Of a stretch of 33,242 nucleotides of DNA, positions 31,663 through 33,242 are shown in pieces. The number at the start of each line of letters is the position of its first letter. Position 1 is the stretch's first letter. Where the stretch lies: NCBI GenBank assembly GCA_016292255.1, contig JAEEZZ010000113.1, positions 1 to 33,242 of the forward strand, in the 5' to 3' direction. Position numbers and translations under genes: made by a program. The notes under the pieces were generated by a model that was not told the origin of the DNA, searched no databases, and saw only the letters and a list, made by a program, of their open reading frames with translations. Source of the DNA: Oscillospiraceae bacterium (GTDB taxonomy: Bacteria; Bacillota; Clostridia; Oscillospirales; Oscillospiraceae).

Positions 31663-33006
31663 ACTGTGAATGGTGTCCAGATCCGAGAAAGAGAAGAACT
31701 GGGGCCGCCACTGTACCTTGACGGTGCCCGTCTCCCCGTGGCGGTTCTTTGCCACAATGCACTCACACACGTTTTGCTCAGCGGTGTTGGGGTTGTAATA
31801 GTCGTCCCGGTAGAGCATGATGACCTGGTCGGCGTCCTGCTCGATGGCGCCGGATTCCCGCAGGTCGGAGAGCAGCGGACGCTTGTCGGTGCGGCCCTCG
31901 GAGGCACGGGAAAGCTGGCTCAGGCAGATCACGGGGACGTTCAGATCCTTGGCCATAATCTTCAGCGCCCGGGAGATCTCCGCCACCACGTTGACGCGGT
32001 TTTCGGCGCTGCGGCTGTCCTTGTCGGCCCGGGTCATCAGCTGGAGATAGTCCACCACGATCAGCCCCAGGTTGTCCAGGCGTCGGCAGAGGGCGTTCAT
32101 CTCCGTGACGGAGACGGTGGGATTGTCCGAGACCCGGATGTCTGTCTGGGACAGGGCGGAGGATGCGATGGCGATCTTTTCCCAATCCTCCTGATCCAGC
32201 CGTCCGGTGGTGAGCTTTTTGTTGTCCACGGCGCTTTCGCAGGACAGGAGTCGGGCGGCCAGCTGCTCCCGGGACATTTCCAGGGAGAAGAAGGCCACGG
32301 TCTTGCGGGTCACCTTGGCCACATGGGCCAGGATGTTCAGCGCGATGGTGGTCTTGCCCATGCCGGGGCGGGCGGCAATGATGATCAGATCCGATTTGTT
32401 CAGACCGTTGATCTGCCGATCCAGATCCCGGAGACCGGTGGGGGCGCCGGGAATATCGCTGTCGGATTGGGACAGCTCGTTCAGGTGGCCGAAGAGCTTG
32501 ACCATGATGGTGCCGATGCGTTCCAGCTCGTCGTCGGCGTTGCCCCGGCGCAGGCCGAAGACCTTGCGCTCGGCGCTGTCCAGGATGGAGGAGGCGGTGC
32601 CCTCCTCCCGGATGGCCATTTCGTTGATATCCGTGGCGGCTTGGGACAGGGCGCGCAGCAGGGCCTTGTCCCGGACGATGCCGGCGTAGTGCTTCACGTT
32701 GGCCGCCGTGGGGGTGATCTCCATGAGCTGGCGCATATAGCCTGGGGTTGTGGCCTCGTCGTAGTAGCCGTTTTCCTTGAGCTTGCCCAGCACGGTCACC
32801 ACGTCGATGGGCAGGGAGTAGCTGAACATCCGATAGACCGTCTCATAGATCTCCCGGTTCTGGCGCAGATAGAAGTCCTCGGGCTTGAGGATCCCCACCA
32901 CGTCGCCCACGCAGCGGCTGTCGATCAGAATAGACCCCAGCACCGCCTGCTCAGCCTCCAGACTCTGCGGAAGCTGCTTACTGATCAGATCATCAAATTC
33001 TGGCAC
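31660..33006 (-). CDS. dnaB: Replicative DNA helicase DnaB
   Basis: 448 aa hexameric 5'-3' helicase (DnaC in B. subtilis naming) that unwinds the chromosome at the fork and recruits primase. N-terminal domain LPQSLEAEQAVLGSILIDS, linker, then RecA-like domain: Walker A ARPGMGKTT at 212-220, FSLEMSREQLAARLL, Walker B LIVVDYLQLM, SQLSRASEGRTDKRPLLSDLRESGAIEQDAD, and CECIVAKNRHGETGTV. Start is a GTG at 33006 preceded by GAGGTGA with a 5-base gap; it gives MPEFDDLISKQLPQS, a normal DnaB N-terminus. The longer frame to 33195 would translate the tandem repeat and is rejected. Another GTG nine bases upstream is part of the RBS. Confidence 0.95.
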   Translation of the reverse strand: MPEFDDLISKQLPQSLEAEQAVLGSILIDSRCVGDVVGILKPEDFYLRQNREIYETVYRMFSYSLPIDVVTVLGKLKENGYYDEATTPGYMRQLMEITPTAANVKHYAGIVRDKALLRALSQAATDINEMAIREEGTASSILDSAERKVFGLRRGNADDELERIGTIMVKLFGHLNELSQSDSDIPGAPTGLRDLDRQINGLNKSDLIIIAARPGMGKTTIALNILAHVAKVTRKTVAFFSLEMSREQLAARLLSCESAVDNKKLTTGRLDQEDWEKIAIASSALSQTDIRVSDNPTVSVTEMNALCRRLDNLGLIVVDYLQLMTRADKDSRSAENRVNVVAEISRALKIMAKDLNVPVICLSQLSRASEGRTDKRPLLSDLRESGAIEQDADQVIMLYRDDYYNPNTAEQNVCECIVAKNRHGETGTVKVQWRPQFFSFSDLDTIHS

Positions 33007-33017
33007 GTATCTCACCT

Positions 33018-33242
33018 CGAAACGAAAAACGCAAATTGAAAAACGAAAAACATAGGAGTTTTGCAATTCAAGAATTGCAAAAGGAAGGACGGACGGAAAG
33101 CAACTACAGATCAATGATTTCTGCATCGGCATCGAAACGTAGATCGCAAATTGAAAAACGAAAAACATAGGAGTTTTGCAATTCAAGAATTGCAAAAGAA
33201 AGGACGGACGGAAAGCAACTACAGATCAATGATTTCTGCATC
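33018..33242. repeat. 115-bp tandem duplication upstream of dnaB
   Basis: Units start at 33018 and 33133 (both CGAAAC); 33031-33127 recurs at 33146-33242 with one mismatch. Each unit has CAAATTGAAAAACGAAAAAC, AGGAG, and a perfect palindrome TTTTGCAATTC-AA-GAATTGCAAAA (33059-33082). On the - strand each unit starts with GATGCAGAAATC and ends after a TAG. The window stops inside the second unit, so more copies may follow. Confidence 0.85.
33219..33242 (-). CDS. Possible 3' end of the gene upstream of dnaB (7 codons)
   Basis: On the - strand the window edge reads DAEIIDL then TAG. The same string is present 115 bp inward (33104-33127), preceded by FDA in frame, and looks like a duplicated gene end. 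With only seven codons the product cannot be identified; in many Firmicutes rplI lies here, but this sequence does not establish it. Confidence 0.3.
   Translation of the reverse strand, partial: DAEIIDL

Noticed and set aside
33007-33195. N-terminal extension of DnaB through the tandem repeat
   Set aside because: The extension is encoded by repeat DNA, lacks an RBS and resembles no DnaB; the GTG at 33006 has an RBS and a normal N-terminus.

Overview
The window is a high-GC (roughly 60-65 % by eye) low-copy-paralogue Firmicute chromosome segment. The gene content fits a gut clostridium, most likely Oscillospiraceae/Ruminococcaceae: a dimeric GlyRS, S-layer homology (SLH) domains, a BMP-type nucleoside ABC transporter, deoD-type purine nucleoside phosphorylase and clostridial-type FtsH, TilS and DnaB. 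Family is inferred from gene style only. There are no rRNA or tRNA genes, no prophage and no CRISPR array.

Layout. 1-7.3 kb, + strand: 3' end of glycyl-tRNA synthetase, a membrane HD-GYP protein, then a one-carbon block (folD, 5-formyl-THF cyclo-ligase, glyA, and a short FolD-like protein) followed by lspA and rluD. 7.4-12.7 kb, - strand: a 1776-aa secreted, SLH-anchored PHP-phosphoesterase protein. 13-13.7 kb, +: tatD. 13.9-17 kb, -: hslO, a methyltransferase, a lipoprotein and udk. 17-27.3 kb, -: a nucleoside uptake and salvage region (two ABC permeases, a two-domain ATPase, a small lipoprotein, a BMP substrate-binding lipoprotein, cdd, a RAYT transposase, deoB, deoD, tdk). 27.5-28 kb, +: an AT-rich GNAT-like gene of foreign composition. 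28.2-33 kb, -: ftsH, tilS and dnaB, and a 115-bp tandem duplication at the right edge.

How the genes work together. Nucleosides bound by the BMP lipoprotein would enter through the ABC permeases. Inside, Cdd deaminates cytidine, Udk and Tdk phosphorylate uridine and thymidine, DeoD phosphorolyses purine nucleosides, and DeoB passes pentose-1-phosphate to the pentose pathway. GlyA, FolD and the cyclo-ligase interconvert folate one-carbon units, and GlyRS uses the glycine.

The most unusual feature is in the gaps between genes. Many intergenic spaces are built from short repeated 'words' (AGTTATGATT, ATGAAGT, GAAAAACG, AATGCATAATGC, TTGAGAATTGA, GGGAACAGGGAACC), and several alternate with small perfect hairpins whose stems differ from one another. 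The arrays often begin exactly at a gene's stop codon, which the word itself supplies. One array family flanks a RAYT (REP-associated tyrosine transposase) gene as 85-bp direct repeats. GTAG-headed REP-like palindromes lie beside the RAYT and recur at 3.2, 21.6 and 30.3 kb, where one encodes the last codons of tilS. Other points of note are the N-domain-only FolD-like pseudoenzyme, loss of the usual catalytic Lys and Gln in FolD, SLH domains inserted inside another domain, and a udk promoter overlapping an 18-bp perfect hairpin.
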